This document shows, one piece after another, positions 11,776 to 25,227 of a DNA stretch of 64,000 bases; position 1 is the stretch's first letter, and each line of letters opens with the position of its first letter. The notes below the pieces were generated by a model. The model worked only from the letters and a program-made list of their open reading frames with translations, did no database searches and was not told where the DNA came from. Both the position numbers and the translations under genes were made by a program. The stretch comes from Allacma fusca (Eukaryota > Arthropoda > Collembola > Symphypleona > Sminthuridae), in NCBI GenBank assembly GCA_947179485.1, contig OX359250.1:6221661-6285660 (forward strand). The letters are read 5' to 3'.

Positions 11776-13821
11776 TAAAATGGGTTAATTATATTGAGAG
11801 TAAATATATGAGATAGGCCTTTTGGAATGGGATGATTGGGCTTGTATAGGAGTGAGTGAGAAGTTTGAAGACGGAAGATGGGAGAGCCCGAGGGAAGTTC
11901 ATCTGATCAATGTTATTAGAATTAATAGCGTCGTCGTCGCAAATTACATCTGTCATAATTACCGGACGCCAATTGAAAGACCGTTTGGGCGGAAGCATGT
12001 GAATAGCAATTTTCCCACATTCCATACGACCCTACATAGCGATTACAGAGAAACTCCCATTAGTGAGGAGACTAAGATATCCAATAATTAATTGAATCTG
12101 TGGAAGGGGGGAGTAAGGACTCGCTCGTTTAATTACATAAATGCCATGTTGACTCATTTGCCTAAAGGGTCCTTATTGTGTCCTGTTAATAGAAAATCAG
12201 TCTCGGGAGGTGAACATCGGACAAAGAACAACATGGCATGGCATCCAACCTCATCATTATCTCTCCCAAGTCTTAATCACCCAGAAATCATCCCGATTCT
12301 TTACATCACAGCGCACCCAACTACATACTATAACAACCACCCATCAAAGCATTCCCAGTTTATTTATTTATTTCTCTCTCCATCCACCCAGACTCTGGGC
12401 CCGCCCTCTCAAATAGATCAATTCCATTCGGGAAATTTTAGAAATCCTCCGACATTTTCACCATTTTCAAATCCGAACGTGGGGCCTGGGCATTTGGACG
12501 AAAGCGTGAGAATTTCACACATTTCCGATTTCCGGCACTTGGAGTAATTACACAACTTTAAGTGCATTTTCGGCTCATTTTATGCCGGGCAAACATTTCT
12601 AACACTAATTCCAAGGACTAGTAGTATCCAGTCCGTCCTCATGTTTTCCCTCACATGTATTATTAATATGACTGATTATAACGGTTTCCCCCCCCCCACT
12701 CATTACTCCTCATGGTAACGTTCTCAACGAAACAAGGCCCAAACACCTGTCATTGCTGAGTCTATGTATACGGAGAGCACAACGGAAGGAAATCCCCTTT
12801 ACCAAATCTCTCACCCAGTTAATGCTGAACTGCAGTGTCCCAACATTTGTGGGAATACAAGCGAATGTGTGAAAAAGGGAATTCTCCCGAAATCAATTGA
12901 AATGCAGTCTCCTCTGAGAGCACTTGCAAAGAAGACAAATAATGGGAGGGCGGAAGAGATATGAGGGTAATCAAATGGAAGTAGAAAGACACTTTACAAA
13001 ATCTATATATTTAAAGGATTGATCCCCAAAGGAATCCAACGGTATTTACAGGACAAGGTCATCCTACAAGAGTATTCATTATGATGGAATTATTTTGATT
13101 AGAAATCCCCAATTCTGGTTTCAACTGACATATTATAATTATTTGTAGTATGTGAGGCGGAAAAGAGAGCCTATGCAGGAGATAGTAGATATCTATCTTT
13201 AGTGCTCCAATTCAAATTCATGTATTCCTCCCATTCGAGTGTCACCCAGGACATAACTCATACTGTCGAAATTATAGGATCTATCGTAGGAATGAATCCC
13301 TTCCAAAATCCCGGCTCCATAGGACCAATATCTATACATAGGACTGGGAGTCCTGGAGTTTGAAAAGCGTGAAGAAATGACCTAGTGAAGGAATGAATAA
13401 CTGATAATTTTTGAGGAACCTACATATATACACCCCTGAGAATAACAAAACGTGAGGCTCCTATACAGTACACTCTGACACATGAATGGTATGTATAGTA
13501 GAATTTGTTGGGCCCTCATTATAAAACCTTGGATGCTACTGATTCCCTGGAGTACTTTCCCCAGTGACTGGGATAACGTGTGGTGAGGAGTGAGGGATGA
13601 AATAAAAGAATGTCCTTGATGGATGTGCTGAGGGGGCAAAGGTGTGTGTTTTATTGGGGGATTAATAATCATGAATTAGAGAAAGGAGGACGTGGTAGTA
13701 ATGATGGGATGATTTGTGCGGGGAATGAAGTGCGGTTGAGTGTATGGAGTGTGGTAATGAGGGGTTCTCCCTTGGTTTGGGGATGGAGGGATTGGAATGG
13801 AGATGAGAGTGATGATGAGGG

Positions 13822-13859
13822 AGATGATGATGATGATGATGATGATTATGATGATAATG
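13822..13859. repeat. (GAT)n microsatellite
   Basis: GAT/GATG trinucleotide run with a few interruptions, in the G-rich half of the switch centred near 14.09 kb. It yields an Asp-rich tail in one forward frame that is not supported as coding. Confidence 0.9.
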
Positions 13860-14694
13860 AGAAGTCTAAGAAGGAGATTTGTGGGACCGGATGAATGGAC
13901 GGGAAGACTGAAGGGCTGAATGGAATAGTTGGAGTCTTTGTGAGGAGTGAAGTTTTGGTGAGATGACCCTGACGTTTTGTGTGGGACACGTGAAGCTGAT
14001 ACATATACTGTATAGATGCCGGCGTGGAGCTTGGTGTGACTTTGAAGATGGTGTGGAGCGATTCATCAGTTTGAGAGAGGAGGTCATTGATGTCTCTATC
14101 ATGCTCCGCTCCTCCACGCATTCCATTCAGTCCCGCACGTTCCGGCCTCAAAACAATGCGCTCCCAGCCCGCGCCAACTGACACTGAAAAGTCCTTCTCA
14201 CATCACTTTAAACGCTCCACATTCTCCCTTTTATCTCAGGCAGCCACCCATCCATTAAATCTCCAGCCCAACATCTCAACAACTTCCACCTATTCACCCA
14301 ACAGCTCCTTTAATCTTCTGATTTTGTAACATCCACCATCTTCCCCGTCCTCAAAAATTCATGAACCACCTTTTTTTTTTGACTCCGGGACTCCGCATCC
14401 ACCTCCCGATCTACCTCCACCAAACTGCCTGTCAAAACTTCACAATTCCCCTGAAACCCTCAACTTTTCCCCAAAGATCTTATTCCCATATTTCTCAATT
14501 CTCAAATAATCCATCAAATATTCAAATCTCCTCAAAACTTTTACCTTTACCTCCCTTCCAATTCTACCCAATCCCAAATAAACAATTATGACTTCCATTA
14601 CAACGGAGTGAACGGAGTCCTTCAAAGGCCTCTCGTTTTAAAGAAAAGCTGGAATCCTTGAAAAATCACCAGTTTTATCAAAAGGGGAAATTAC

Positions 14695-14729
14695 GAATAA
14701 TAATAATAAATTATTATTATTATTATTGT
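14695..14729. repeat. (AAT)n/(ATT)n palindromic microsatellite
   Basis: An AAT run is followed directly by an ATT run, giving a self-complementary AT palindrome able to form a hairpin or cruciform. Confidence 0.9.
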
Positions 14730-17700
14730 TTTCCCTAAAAGGTAAAATCCCTGAAAAATCGGTAGAGTTAATTAAACCCCTTTCTTGATAATTGACTCAG
14801 CTACTAGTTTTCCAAAAACCAAGAGTAGCTGACTTACAATTAGGCATTTTCGTAATTTTGTAATAAATTCTTGGCCCGGCTCGTTTTAAATTTTATGCAA
14901 ATTTGAAAAAGTTTGAGGAGTTTTGCTTGTGGGAGTCAAAGAGTCCCGGGACAGGAATGTGACTCCTCTGATTGCCTCACCACTGATACATACATACTCC
15001 TCAATTCACCTCTCCTCCTCTGATACCCTTTATCACCAATTTCGTTACTTGGGCTGTCTTCAAATAACCATTCAAAATGGAATGAGAATTGGAAGCATGA
15101 AACCATCTAGTTTGAAAAGGGACTTGTATTATTTTTGATGATATTCAGCAATTCGGACTTTCTCCGGGATATTCTCCCTCTAATTTCAACCAGAAAGTTT
15201 ACATTCTGCTTGAAAAGATCCGGATGTAGACTAGAGAGACGGGATTTTCCTATTTTTTATATTTTTTTCGGTTATTTTCCGCAAATTTTAGCAATTACCA
15301 TATAGAAACATTTTTGTGGGGTATTATTACAGAGGATTGGAAAAGCTTGGACAAATTGTGAAACCCTCGTGTCCATATCCATTATATTTTACAGGCTGTA
15401 TCCCGAATGTCAAAGTTGAAGGGGAGACCCGGGTTTGGAATCTACTTGGTCTGAAGAGGTTTTGAGTATCTATACTCCTTAAACATTTTAGGGCTCAATC
15501 ACATTTGGGATTTTCCCTGGAAATTTTAGGGATTTGTGGAACATTTAAAGGATTCATGTATCATTGTTTGATGGGGAGTTTTGTCAAAAATAAAGGGAGC
15601 TCTAGCCTGGTTTTTTATTTATGTGGGACCTTGTGAAGCGGATTAAAATCCAGTGTAAGGAGGCTTGGGAGGAAATGGGAAGACAGGAATCGAAACTGGT
15701 TTGGCCTGAGCGTCAGGGCTGTAGTGGAAATTGGACGAGTGACGGAAGTTGTTGTGTAAGAAAGAGGGAGTTTGTGGAAGAAGTGCAAGTCCTTTGATGT
15801 GAGGATTCCTCGGAGCTGAGCCCTCCTTACATAAGGAGAATTGCATAAGGGAGTGGGGAGAAGGATCGAGCGTTGCATAAGGAGACAGGGTTAATAAAAG
15901 CAAGGTTTATGCTTTCTCTCACTCCTCTCTGTCCATTGACTGTTTATTGGTGGGACGTTGTGGGGAGTCCTTGGAGAGCTCGGTCGGGCTCTTGGAACAT
16001 GTGTTTGAAATGACTGGGCTCTTAGGTTCTGTATTGGGGAATGGAGGGTGTTTCGTGTGTGTTGAGAGGAGATGGTGAGGAGATTATTCGGTGCATCTCG
16101 TCTTTATGGTCATTCCATGAGCGTCCCCAGCACGTAAATAGTAAACTCCGAGGGAAAAAATGAGAGATGGGGTTTTTAATCAGGGACGAGAGCCATCAGG
16201 AACATGTCCACATGTGCGAATTCCTTTTTTGGCTCAGGAAATCCACGAAAGCAAGTGCGGATGGAGACTCTGCTCCCAAAAGTCTCTTCAGCACCGGAAT
16301 CACAGCTCAGACCTTGATCATAAGGAAAAGAGAAGTCCACAACTTTTACGACCCAGCATTTCTTCTACAATAATTTTGTTTTTATTAGTTCAATCCCCGG
16401 ATTTGTTGGCTTCAGATAAAAAACGGAAATAAAGGAAATGATTTTCCTTCCATAGACCCCACTCCTTTTCCCGACAATAGGGTTTCCGCAATCCGAATAC
16501 CCTCCTTTATTTCCCTGTCCGGCCAAAATCTCACCCAATCCCTTCAAACAAACACCATTTCCTCTCAATTCCCAATTGTAAAAAAGTACATTTGTCCCAT
16601 CAAATCCGGAATTTTCCCCAATCCCAAAACCCACACATTGTACCCTACCACAAATTTAATTTTCTCAATGAGAACAACAACATTTTCCGAATGCTGTTTC
16701 AGCAACCATTTTGATAAATAAATTGTCTGTATCAAAAGAAAACTTTCCTTGGTGAAAGGGGCACTTCAGTCACTGGAAAGGAAACTTCTCGAATTACTGC
16801 AGGTTACAAAAATTCATATATTGTCCATTTCAGCAAATATTCTGAGCATGCCCAATCCCAAAATGTATCAACGTATTTACATTCAAAATTGATTTCCGAG
16901 GGTTCCAAATATTCCTCAAATAAAGGGATTTTGCAGAGACTGAACCATTTTGAAATATCCCATTAGGTTAGATAGCAAATTATGAAATTATAATGATACG
17001 GATTGGGTTCACTAACCTGATTGGGAAACTCCTGAGCTCTGTTGACCTTTTGAAAGACCCCGTGGTTGAAAGGGTGGTATTTGCACTACAGGCTGATCTC
17101 CCATTCATGGGAAAAATTTATATTTTACTCAAATATTTATTCTAATGTGTTTCGGAAGATATTCCTGGTAGATGGACCTCCAGCACGATTGCGCAGGTGC
17201 ATATGTACGTGATTTGTACAACTAGATACATATTGGGGATTTGACCTTGCTCTTACCTCAATTGTTTGTGAACTATAAAAGAATCCTTTCGCTCGGATTT
17301 GAGGAGGGATCCAAAAAGAGATGACATTTTAAAGAGGCCGAACCCTATATTTGCTAGTTTGGGACGGCAGGCTTGGAATGGAGAAAGTTGGCCTAGACTC
17401 TTGTTTTGACTGAGCATTGAACATTGTATTAAATCATGATCATTTCCTCCCATCTATCAGGAATAAATCATGTCAACGACCATGTCTCCATATCAAAAGC
17501 AACATAATTCACTGAGTGAAAGAGGAGCCTCCGTCCAAGAATCACATCACACGCAGTCAATGGAGAAGAAGAGAAAGTCTTGTCTCTGTCTTAATGCTCG
17601 TATGTATATACATATATGAACAGGGCTTCCCAATCCCGACACGCGTCCTTACATGGACCCGGAAATATTTCCCTCCCCCTATTTATGACAGGATTTCCTC

Positions 17701-19119
17701 AAATTTTAATCTACGTCTTTCTCCTACAGTATAACCACATCTCAAAATTCTGGGCAAAAGTAAGGCTCAAAAATATTCCCTAGTAAGGGAATTATTCCCT
17801 GAAATCAAATCCGGATTTTGTGAAGTCATGTAAGGAATTTATGGAACTCACAATAATTAGTAATTACCAGGATTTTGGATCTCCACATAGACAGTTAAAT
17901 GCATTAGCACTAAATTGAGAAATAGGCAAAAACTAAAAGATTTTATCTCAAGGGTTAGTAAATAACAAAAAATTTCCGTAGTACGCCGTCTGTTTATAAG
18001 CCATTTGCTCAAACATCCATAATATTGACGTATCTCTATAAGAATAATTTTGTTGAGAATATCTCATGGTTCATTGTTCCGAAGTTTAGGAGCTTCAAAG
18101 GGGAGAGTGATAGGAAAAATAAGGCATTGAAGGAATTGTAATGAAGCGTGTAATTATTTCTTGTTCCTCAAACTGTATGGGTCTGGAGCGATTCCCTATT
18201 ATGCAGTCTAGTTTACGAAACTGAGTCAGTAAAGTTGGCGTCATTGAGAACGGAGTGTATGTACCTACATGTAGATATCTATATGGTCTAAGTCTATGAT
18301 GTCTTTCTTCTTCTTGACTTCAGATGCGTAGGGAAGGTACGAAGTTACAGTTTCTGTGGGTTTAAACTGCACCCTTTGATCTCTCACAATTTCCCACTTC
18401 CCTACCCCAATGTTTGATAAACATCGGGATTAAATGTCCTCAAGGGCACTCAAATATTTCTAGCGTCACTGAGTTCAAGTCCATTATCTTTGTTACTATA
18501 AAGCTCTTAAATATAAATTGGCAAAAAAAAAAATATTCAGAAATCCCATCAGAAAACTCTGTTGTCATAATACTCACAATATTAATAATTGTCTAAATGG
18601 TGTATTCAAATCCGGGGATTTATTTCTCAATGCCAGGATGACAGGAGACTTTGAGCCAGTTAACCTATAGTCTCAGAGAATTCGCTACATTAAATTTCAA
18701 TTAAGAAATGGGTTATTAAAATCTTATTAGCATATATACTGTACGCTTGGAAGACTTAAAACCGCTTTCAGGACAAAATTGAAGAGCATAGAACCAAAAC
18801 GACGTAAATTAATTTGACAAAATCGTGCAGGAGAAACGAACTCAATTTAAAACGTCAAAAATTCCAAGGCACATGATAGATCTCTCCTAGAAGCTCCATA
18901 AAATTGAAGGGCAAATGTATCTAGATGAATTTATCCTATCCATGACAAAAATCTCGGTCCGATGCTCCGACAGTAATAAAAATTCGAGTTTTGACGTAAA
19001 TTGAACTTATGCAAGTTTACTTTCGCTTTTGGAGAGGTTCATTATTTCTTTGGAGAATTTTTACAGAGCTTTCCTCCCTATAGGGGGGAAACATTTAGAA
19101 ATAAATATTTTATCACAAT
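14730..19119. other. Non-coding stretch, no gene supported
   Basis: AT-rich DNA. The stretch 15600-16090 is G-rich on plus and 16440-16640 is C-rich. Open frames around 15.6-15.9 and 16.16-16.63 kb are by-products of these blocks. No transposon protein, RNA gene or tandem repeat was recognised. Confidence 0.45.
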
Positions 19120-19950
19120 ATGACTTTGGTTGAGAGTTTGGTTGAGGCGTGCTCGCATTTAGGTGAGTGGGTTTCAGAAAATGTGGATGAATTTTTGAGG
19201 GAAATGGGGTAAAGACAAGATTGGAGGAAGTGAGTGGATGAGATTTGAGTTGGGCCCTGTACACGTGGTGGATTAAGGGGGAGGGTATAGGACTGAGCTC
19301 GGTGCTTGGACTGTGAATCCATAGCTCCGGTTAATTTGGTGGAGAGGGAGAAAAAGACTTGATTGGAATGACTGGATGCTCAGGAAGTGGAAATATCAAT
19401 AGAAGGATGAGATATAATTTGTTTAGCGGAAGTGGCGTGAAGCGAAGGCCTCCCGTCGTCGGCAGAGCCGTTCCCGTTACAGTCTCATCCTAACAACACA
19501 CAGCGAATTTATTATTGCGATTACGCTTTCTCCTTGTATTTTCCACAGACATGGCCAACACATTTTCCCTCCAAATATGGGCTCTGAGGCGGGAAAAGCA
19601 TCATTGGAATTTCTAAGAGTATAGGAGCGAACGGGATGTCTATCAACTCTGCCCAGCTCACTCCATCAGCTCCATCTCAATCCAATACGCGTCCGTCTCA
19701 CTCCATTAAAATCATTCCCTCGGATTCTCCCACTCCAACGAAGGCCTCCACCAACTCTCATCCGAATAAAAATCCTTCCCTTCTATTCCCTTCCACCGAC
19801 CCCATTCCAACATCTATCGTCCTTCGCCAAATCCACTTCGCCAATTCCTCCTCAAAATCCTACAAACCCCCCCCCCTCCCCTCCCCTCCCCTCCCCCGCC
19901 TCCCTCCCAACTTAACTCACTGTACACATATTGCACGAGATGCAGTTCAA
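19120..19950. other. Composition-switch locus, sharp example
   Basis: The plus strand is G-rich from about 19120 to 19470 and C-rich from about 19480 to 19930, ending in a CCCCTCCCCTCCC-like tract near 19870-19910. Between them lies a short GC- and CpG-containing stretch (about 19430-19550). The 106-codon forward frame in the C-rich half is made of Pro, Ser, Thr and Asn and is not considered a gene. Confidence 0.6.
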
Positions 19951-22900
19951 ATATAAACCATTGCTGGAGGCCACTCATCCTCCCAGTCCACATTCAAATT
20001 CTGCAACAGTGAATTCCATTAATTTCCCTGCCCCCTGGTAAAATATAACATTTTCCAGAATTTCCCGAATATTTTACCTGGCATTCTTGACTAGCCAAAT
20101 TCCTTGGAAAATCCGAGGAAATATTTTGCAATTTAATCTTATCCCTGGACTGGTTTCTGTCATTCCATTATTATTATCAAAATATAAAGAATTATAAGTG
20201 ACTGCATACACAAAAGCATCTGCTAATGTTACAGTCCTATTTGAAATTTAGGGAAAATCAGAAACGTCTCGCCAATCTGTCGATGGGCTTTAAAATGTAT
20301 TGGATTTTATATATATTGGAATATTTTTTTACAAATTTTTGGAGGGACTTGGAAGTTTCCCTGGGAATAGATAACTACTGTGAGTGGGACAAGAATTGAG
20401 AGATTTTTGGGATTTTTTCAATACTGAGCATTATAGTTCATCAGAATGAAAAGTAATTAATTTACGGACTCGCGCCAAGTTTAAGGAATTTGTAATTATT
20501 CCGAGGAAAGAGGAATTAAGGAGGGAATTTTGAATTTGACAAATTTCTCACTGGGGTGTGACACTCGTCCTCGGAAATAATTACAAGGGAAATAGGTTGT
20601 TGCGGATTAATCCCAATTTTTTTTTGTACAGTCCCTCTCACTTTGGAAGGGGTCATTGATTGGGCTCAGGGGTGACTGGAACGTCTCTGATCCCGTAAAT
20701 GTATTATACCGCAAATGTGCATCTGCAACATGATCGGCCCGACAGGGGAAATGCATGGAGGGAAAGGAATGTAATAATAACCAGCCGTCACGATTACTGT
20801 TTTGCTCGCAATCAGAACTTATGATTAATGAAAAGGTATTTACCCAATATTGAAGAAAGCTCTGACTGCCCATAAGTCCCAGTGAGAGACATAAGCTAAT
20901 GTGAGACATGTGCTTTGGCATCTGCGGAGTCTCTTCTGCTATTCCCATACTTTCTGCATTTAACAGATCCCAGGACTCTCTGGCACACACATCCCTCCCA
21001 TCCATCCACCAATATTAGGTCAATTTTTCTTCAAGCATAACTTCTCTCCAGAACCCCGTTTTGCGCGACGTTCTCAAATAGGAGTCACGTCCAGAGCTAT
21101 TCATAAGGCACTAAATTATTGGAACTAGAAACTTCGGCTTAAGCAGTCAAATATTAACGTACATATTTGGTAAAAGTCAGGGCACATGCTGACAAGGGAG
21201 GGATTCACTGATGAGCAATTGGGTTCCGTTCAAATTGGGAATCCTCAATGCTATCCCATGCATGAATTTTTAGGAGGAATTACATTTATTCCCTATTTTG
21301 TATACAGTAAATCATTTTCTCATAAAACCATACGGAATATTTTCCAAAGCTCCCTATTTTATTTATTTTATTTATTCCAATATTTTAATTTCGAAAACAG
21401 TTTTTATTTGAAAGCTGATTGGATAAATTGATCTTCCCCCATCCTGTAATGCTTATTTCTGCATTGAGTACATACTGCACCAAAGTCTCCTCCATTACGA
21501 CGGAAGGGAAGATGAAGGATTTAAAAAGGGCAAGCGGGGGACTGGGCTTGGAAGTAAGTGTTCACTCAGTCGAGTCTTTTAAACAGCAGAGTTTTTGAGT
21601 GTTCAGTGTAGGGAACGTAATTAATTATTATCATTTGGCCAAGTAATGAAATTTAGAGAAACCGCAGTGTTGAGGAAGGGGGGGGGCGAAAGTGGGGAAA
21701 TGAGTTGCGGAACAGAAGCCCCGATTGTCTCTCATCATCACTTACTTCCAATATCTCTCTGTCTCTCTCCCTCATTTGAGGTCCACTCCGTTCATCTCTC
21801 TTTTCCATCTCCGACCAGTATGCTGTCCAGTCTCTATATAACGCACTTCCTCGTATCCTATATGCGCTTCAGCTGTTACCCCCCGCAGTCCCATACGCGG
21901 GTTCAATGATCCCAAATCCCTAGTTACAATTATTAAATTTGACTCAACTCAGTCACTCAGAACTTGACAGGAACAGATGATAAAATTGTCCTGAGCTTGA
22001 CCTGGACTTTCCGTAAACTTGAACTTGATTTCAGACTTCCCCCTGAATAAAGGAAGGAGAGAAAGAAAATGGAGCAGCTCTGACGTGGTCGAATGAGGAC
22101 AGGACGGGACACACGTGACTTGAAGTTGTCAAGTAGTACTTGAAGAGTTACTGTAGCTACAGTTAAGTATCTATATCTAATTACATATAGATATGTACGT
22201 ATAGGTATGTAGATAGGTGTTTTGAGAGACAAACACAAGTTGGGGAGACTATATGCGTTCTTGAGTCACAGCATGTGCTGGTTGGGCAATAAAATACATG
22301 GAGGATCCATGGAGGATGCGGAATTGTTGGGGAAATCGGAGGAAAAGGAGTTGGAGCGGATCTCCATGCAGATATAGTAGATATGATGGCACGGCACCCT
22401 TCCCTTGTTTACTGCGTGCCAAAACCATTTCCTCACACCCTCTCACAAGGTCTATTATCAATTCTCCGATTGTGTGTCCCCCCCCCTCCTGTCATACAAG
22501 AACCAATCCAGGCACTCATCCGCATTAACAATAAAAGATTAGTATAGACTCTCATCTCAATTTCATCAGCGGATCTAGAGAGAACATTTTGTCCGCCTAA
22601 TCGTCTATCAGTCTCAAATCGTTTCGTGTGTTTCTTCCCAGTGTTGGGGTCCGGGACTCAGAGAACGGTCCTCCATGAACCTTTTCCCTTCCGCATCTCA
22701 GTCCATCGCACTGCCGTCATTCAACTTCCAAGCGCCCATTCCCATCATTAAACCAGTTTTGTATCGTACTTTCACTTTTATCACTTATTCACTTGTCAAC
22801 TTCCCATTTCCACTCCATTTTCTACACTTCATTCCTTCGCTTTCTCCTCTAACTCAACTCCGACTAGGATTCCTTCCAGGACAGAATACATGCACTTTCT

Positions 22901-23017
22901 CTATGACCAACTCGCTTGTGAGACCCTTCCTATTAGTAATAGCTCCAGTGACAAAAAAAAATCCTAGGACAAATATTCTCCTTATCCCAGTGTGAGTTTT
23001 GGATGAAAAATAAGATC
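19951..23017. other. Non-coding stretch, no gene supported
   Basis: Composition switches occur near 21.72 and 22.39 kb. The 132-codon minus frame at 20607-21005 has no recognisable motif or splice signals around it. No transposon protein or RNA gene was seen. Confidence 0.45.
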
Positions 23018-23060
23018 GGCCCTAGCGCTAACTCTTAACTGCCTTCTGCATGCTAGGGCC
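23018..23060. other. Perfect 9-bp inverted repeat, possible hairpin
   Basis: GGCCCTAGC at 23018-23026 and GCTAGGGCC at 23052-23060 are exact inverted copies separated by 25 nt. The stem is GC-rich within AT-rich surroundings. No known RNA family is recognised. Confidence 0.5.
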
Positions 23061-23239
23061 AAATTTTGCTGCTTTTATGGATGCCTTTATACAAAGAGTG
23101 CATGTATCGAGTCTTCTGTAAATAATTACTTTAACCTCACCTAACCATAAGATCTTGATAGAAATTAGTCCGGTCAAACTTAAGTTTGGACGGAAACTAA
23201 CTTCGAAGTGTTCAAATCTGACTCGAACCTTTTGGCCTC

Positions 23240-24110
23240 ATCCTGGTCGTGTGATTTGTAACTTGAGCCAATTGGAAATCGGGTGGTAAATTAACGGAGG
23301 TAGAGGTTGTCCAGGTAAGTTGGTAGTTTGTCTGGGAGAAGGGAAAGAGTTGGCTTGAACTTGAATTGAGTAAGTTTTGAAGGGAAGTTAAAAGGGACTG
23401 TGTGTGGGGCAAGGCTTCTGAGAGCTTGTACTTTGGGATAGGAAGGAAGGAGAGTTGATTGTTTCTTGGAGTTGGACGTGTATTTAGGTATCTATATATG
23501 TATCTATGTATATATGTATATATGAATTGTGGGTGAATAGTAATGACGGGTGAGAAGAGCAAGTTAGCTTTATTTGTAGCGTGACTGGAGACAGTTGAGA
23601 AGTTGGGGTGGGCTCAGTATGATGTGATGAGGGAATTATGAGATGTCTAATTGTAGGTTGGAGTTAGCTCAATGCTCAGTCCTGGTCCTGCTCCGAGTTA
23701 AATGTCAACTCTTTCTTTCTCCTCTCCACTTATTACTTCCCGTCCACTCCAGTCCACCTATTGCTCTCAGCTATTGATTTCTCCATTCCGAGAAGATTAT
23801 CTCCCACCAAAGTCCGACACACATGAACCAAATCAGTCCACTGCAACATTTTCCTCCTTCCCCAAAAGCCCACTGCAACGGCATTACCTTCCTTCTCTAC
23901 AGAACCAAAAGCGTCTCTCTCTCTCTCTCTCTCTCATTCGCAGGCCATTACACTCCCAGCTTTCAATGTCCTCCTCAACTCCAGAGCCACTCCACCACGT
24001 GCTCCTCATTCCAATCCATTCAACTCACATCCTCCAACTTGTTCATCTTAATTATCATTACAACTCTCGGAGTCCGTCCCTGAAAGCATTTCCTCAGCCT
24101 CAGCCAACAT
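23240..24110. other. Composition-switch locus, sharp example with (CT)n
   Basis: By hand count, 23281-23340 has 24 G and 4 C, while 23821-23880 has 6 G and 23 C. The switch is at about 23.70 kb. A (CT)n tract at 23914-23935 lies in the C-rich half. The 182-codon forward frame 23702-24250 is Ser/Pro/His/Leu-rich low complexity and is regarded as spurious. Confidence 0.65.
23914..23935. repeat. (CT)n microsatellite
   Basis: Perfect CT run on the plus strand. Confidence 0.95.
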
Positions 24111-25015
24111 TTGAAATGCAAATATATATTTCCCAATTGTCCACACAATTCTACAGTCTCTATACAGACAGTCTATTCTACCCTAATTTGCATCGAATTT
24201 ATAGATGTTTTGAAGAATGGGTTCCTCGATTTTGTAACCACACGCTGTAACTCTTTTCTTGAATTTGCAACTTCACTAACAAAAAAATTGGAGATATTAG
24301 TGAAAGTACCTTTTCTTAAATAATTATACAACATTTGGAGATATAACAGTTCAGGTGTGTTATTGAAACAAAAATTGTACACAAAATATATAATAATATA
24401 GATATATAGAAGAAAATTCTAAAGTAATTAATTTGAAAAGTAAAGTTTCACAATAGCCTCATCTGACACAGGGAAGCCAAAACCTTAGTTTTTTGTTTCC
24501 CATATATCATTCTCACTTCAGTACGTCCACCTTGTTGAAAAAAAGCTGACTTTGCTTTTTTTGGCAACAAGGCTGACTCAGGCTATGGAAAAACTGTGTA
24601 ACAAAATTGTTTGCCAATTATTAGGACATGGAAGGAGAGTAAACTTTTCGAGTGTCCTTGCTTTAATGGAACCTGAGGGAGAAAGAAAAATGTTTTCGAT
24701 ATCCTTTTGTAAATGGGATGTAAAACAAAATGGTATGGCTCAACCGCATTGTTAAAAATGGCGGAACATAGTACGATAGAGGAACTCTTTTGAAAGCTGA
24801 AAGTGTGGCGTATAGGTGAGGAATGTTTGGTATGAGAAATAATTGTAAATTTTTTGACGGAATATATTGAATGGTCCCAATAATGGGGTAGGGAAATAGC
24901 TCAAGGAAATGAGGATTAGTGTTGGCTTGACGAAGCGGGATGGCTAATGTTCAGGACTCAGGAGTTAATAGGGAAAAATGGAGCTGATGGAAGGAACTGC
25001 GGCAGAAGCGCTGCA

Positions 25016-25040
25016 GTGTGTGTGTGTGTGTGTGTGTGTG
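25016..25040. repeat. (TG)n microsatellite
   Basis: Perfect TG run on the G-rich side of the switch near 25.4 kb. Confidence 0.95.
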
Positions 25041-25172
25041 CATCTGTAACTGGGACTCCTCCGGAAGAGATTGTTTAACCAGGAAATCTAATTCGACATG
25101 CCGAGAAGAAATGTACAAGGAAAAGAGCGGGATTTTTAAAGGAGACAGACAGGACAGGAGTGAGTGTTGTGT

Positions 25173-25227
25173 GAGAGAGACAGAGAGAGCGAGAGCAAGA
25201 GAGAGAGTGAGAGAGAGAGAGAGAGAG
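25173..25227. repeat. (GA)n microsatellite, interrupted
   Basis: GA-rich run with a few C/T interruptions on the G-rich side of the switch near 25.4 kb. Overlapping frames in both directions are repeat by-products. Confidence 0.9.

Larger units (their letters stand above)
11225..14694. other. Non-coding stretch with composition-biased blocks
   Basis: The stretch 11280-11640 has repeated TTGACC / CAAATT phrases but no clean repeat unit. G-rich blocks occupy 11650-11900 and 13570-14060; C-rich blocks occupy 12230-12420 and 14090-14600. A run of nine or more C is near 12690. Small open frames in the biased blocks appear on both strands and have low-complexity products. No gene is supported. Confidence 0.5.

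Noticed and set aside
19636..19956. 106-codon forward frame
   Set aside because: Same cause: a C-rich block with a Pro/Ser/Thr/Asn product and no motif.
23702..24250. 182-codon forward frame
   Set aside because: It lies in the G-depleted half of a composition switch; stop codons containing G are rare there and the product is low-complexity Ser/Pro/Leu/His.
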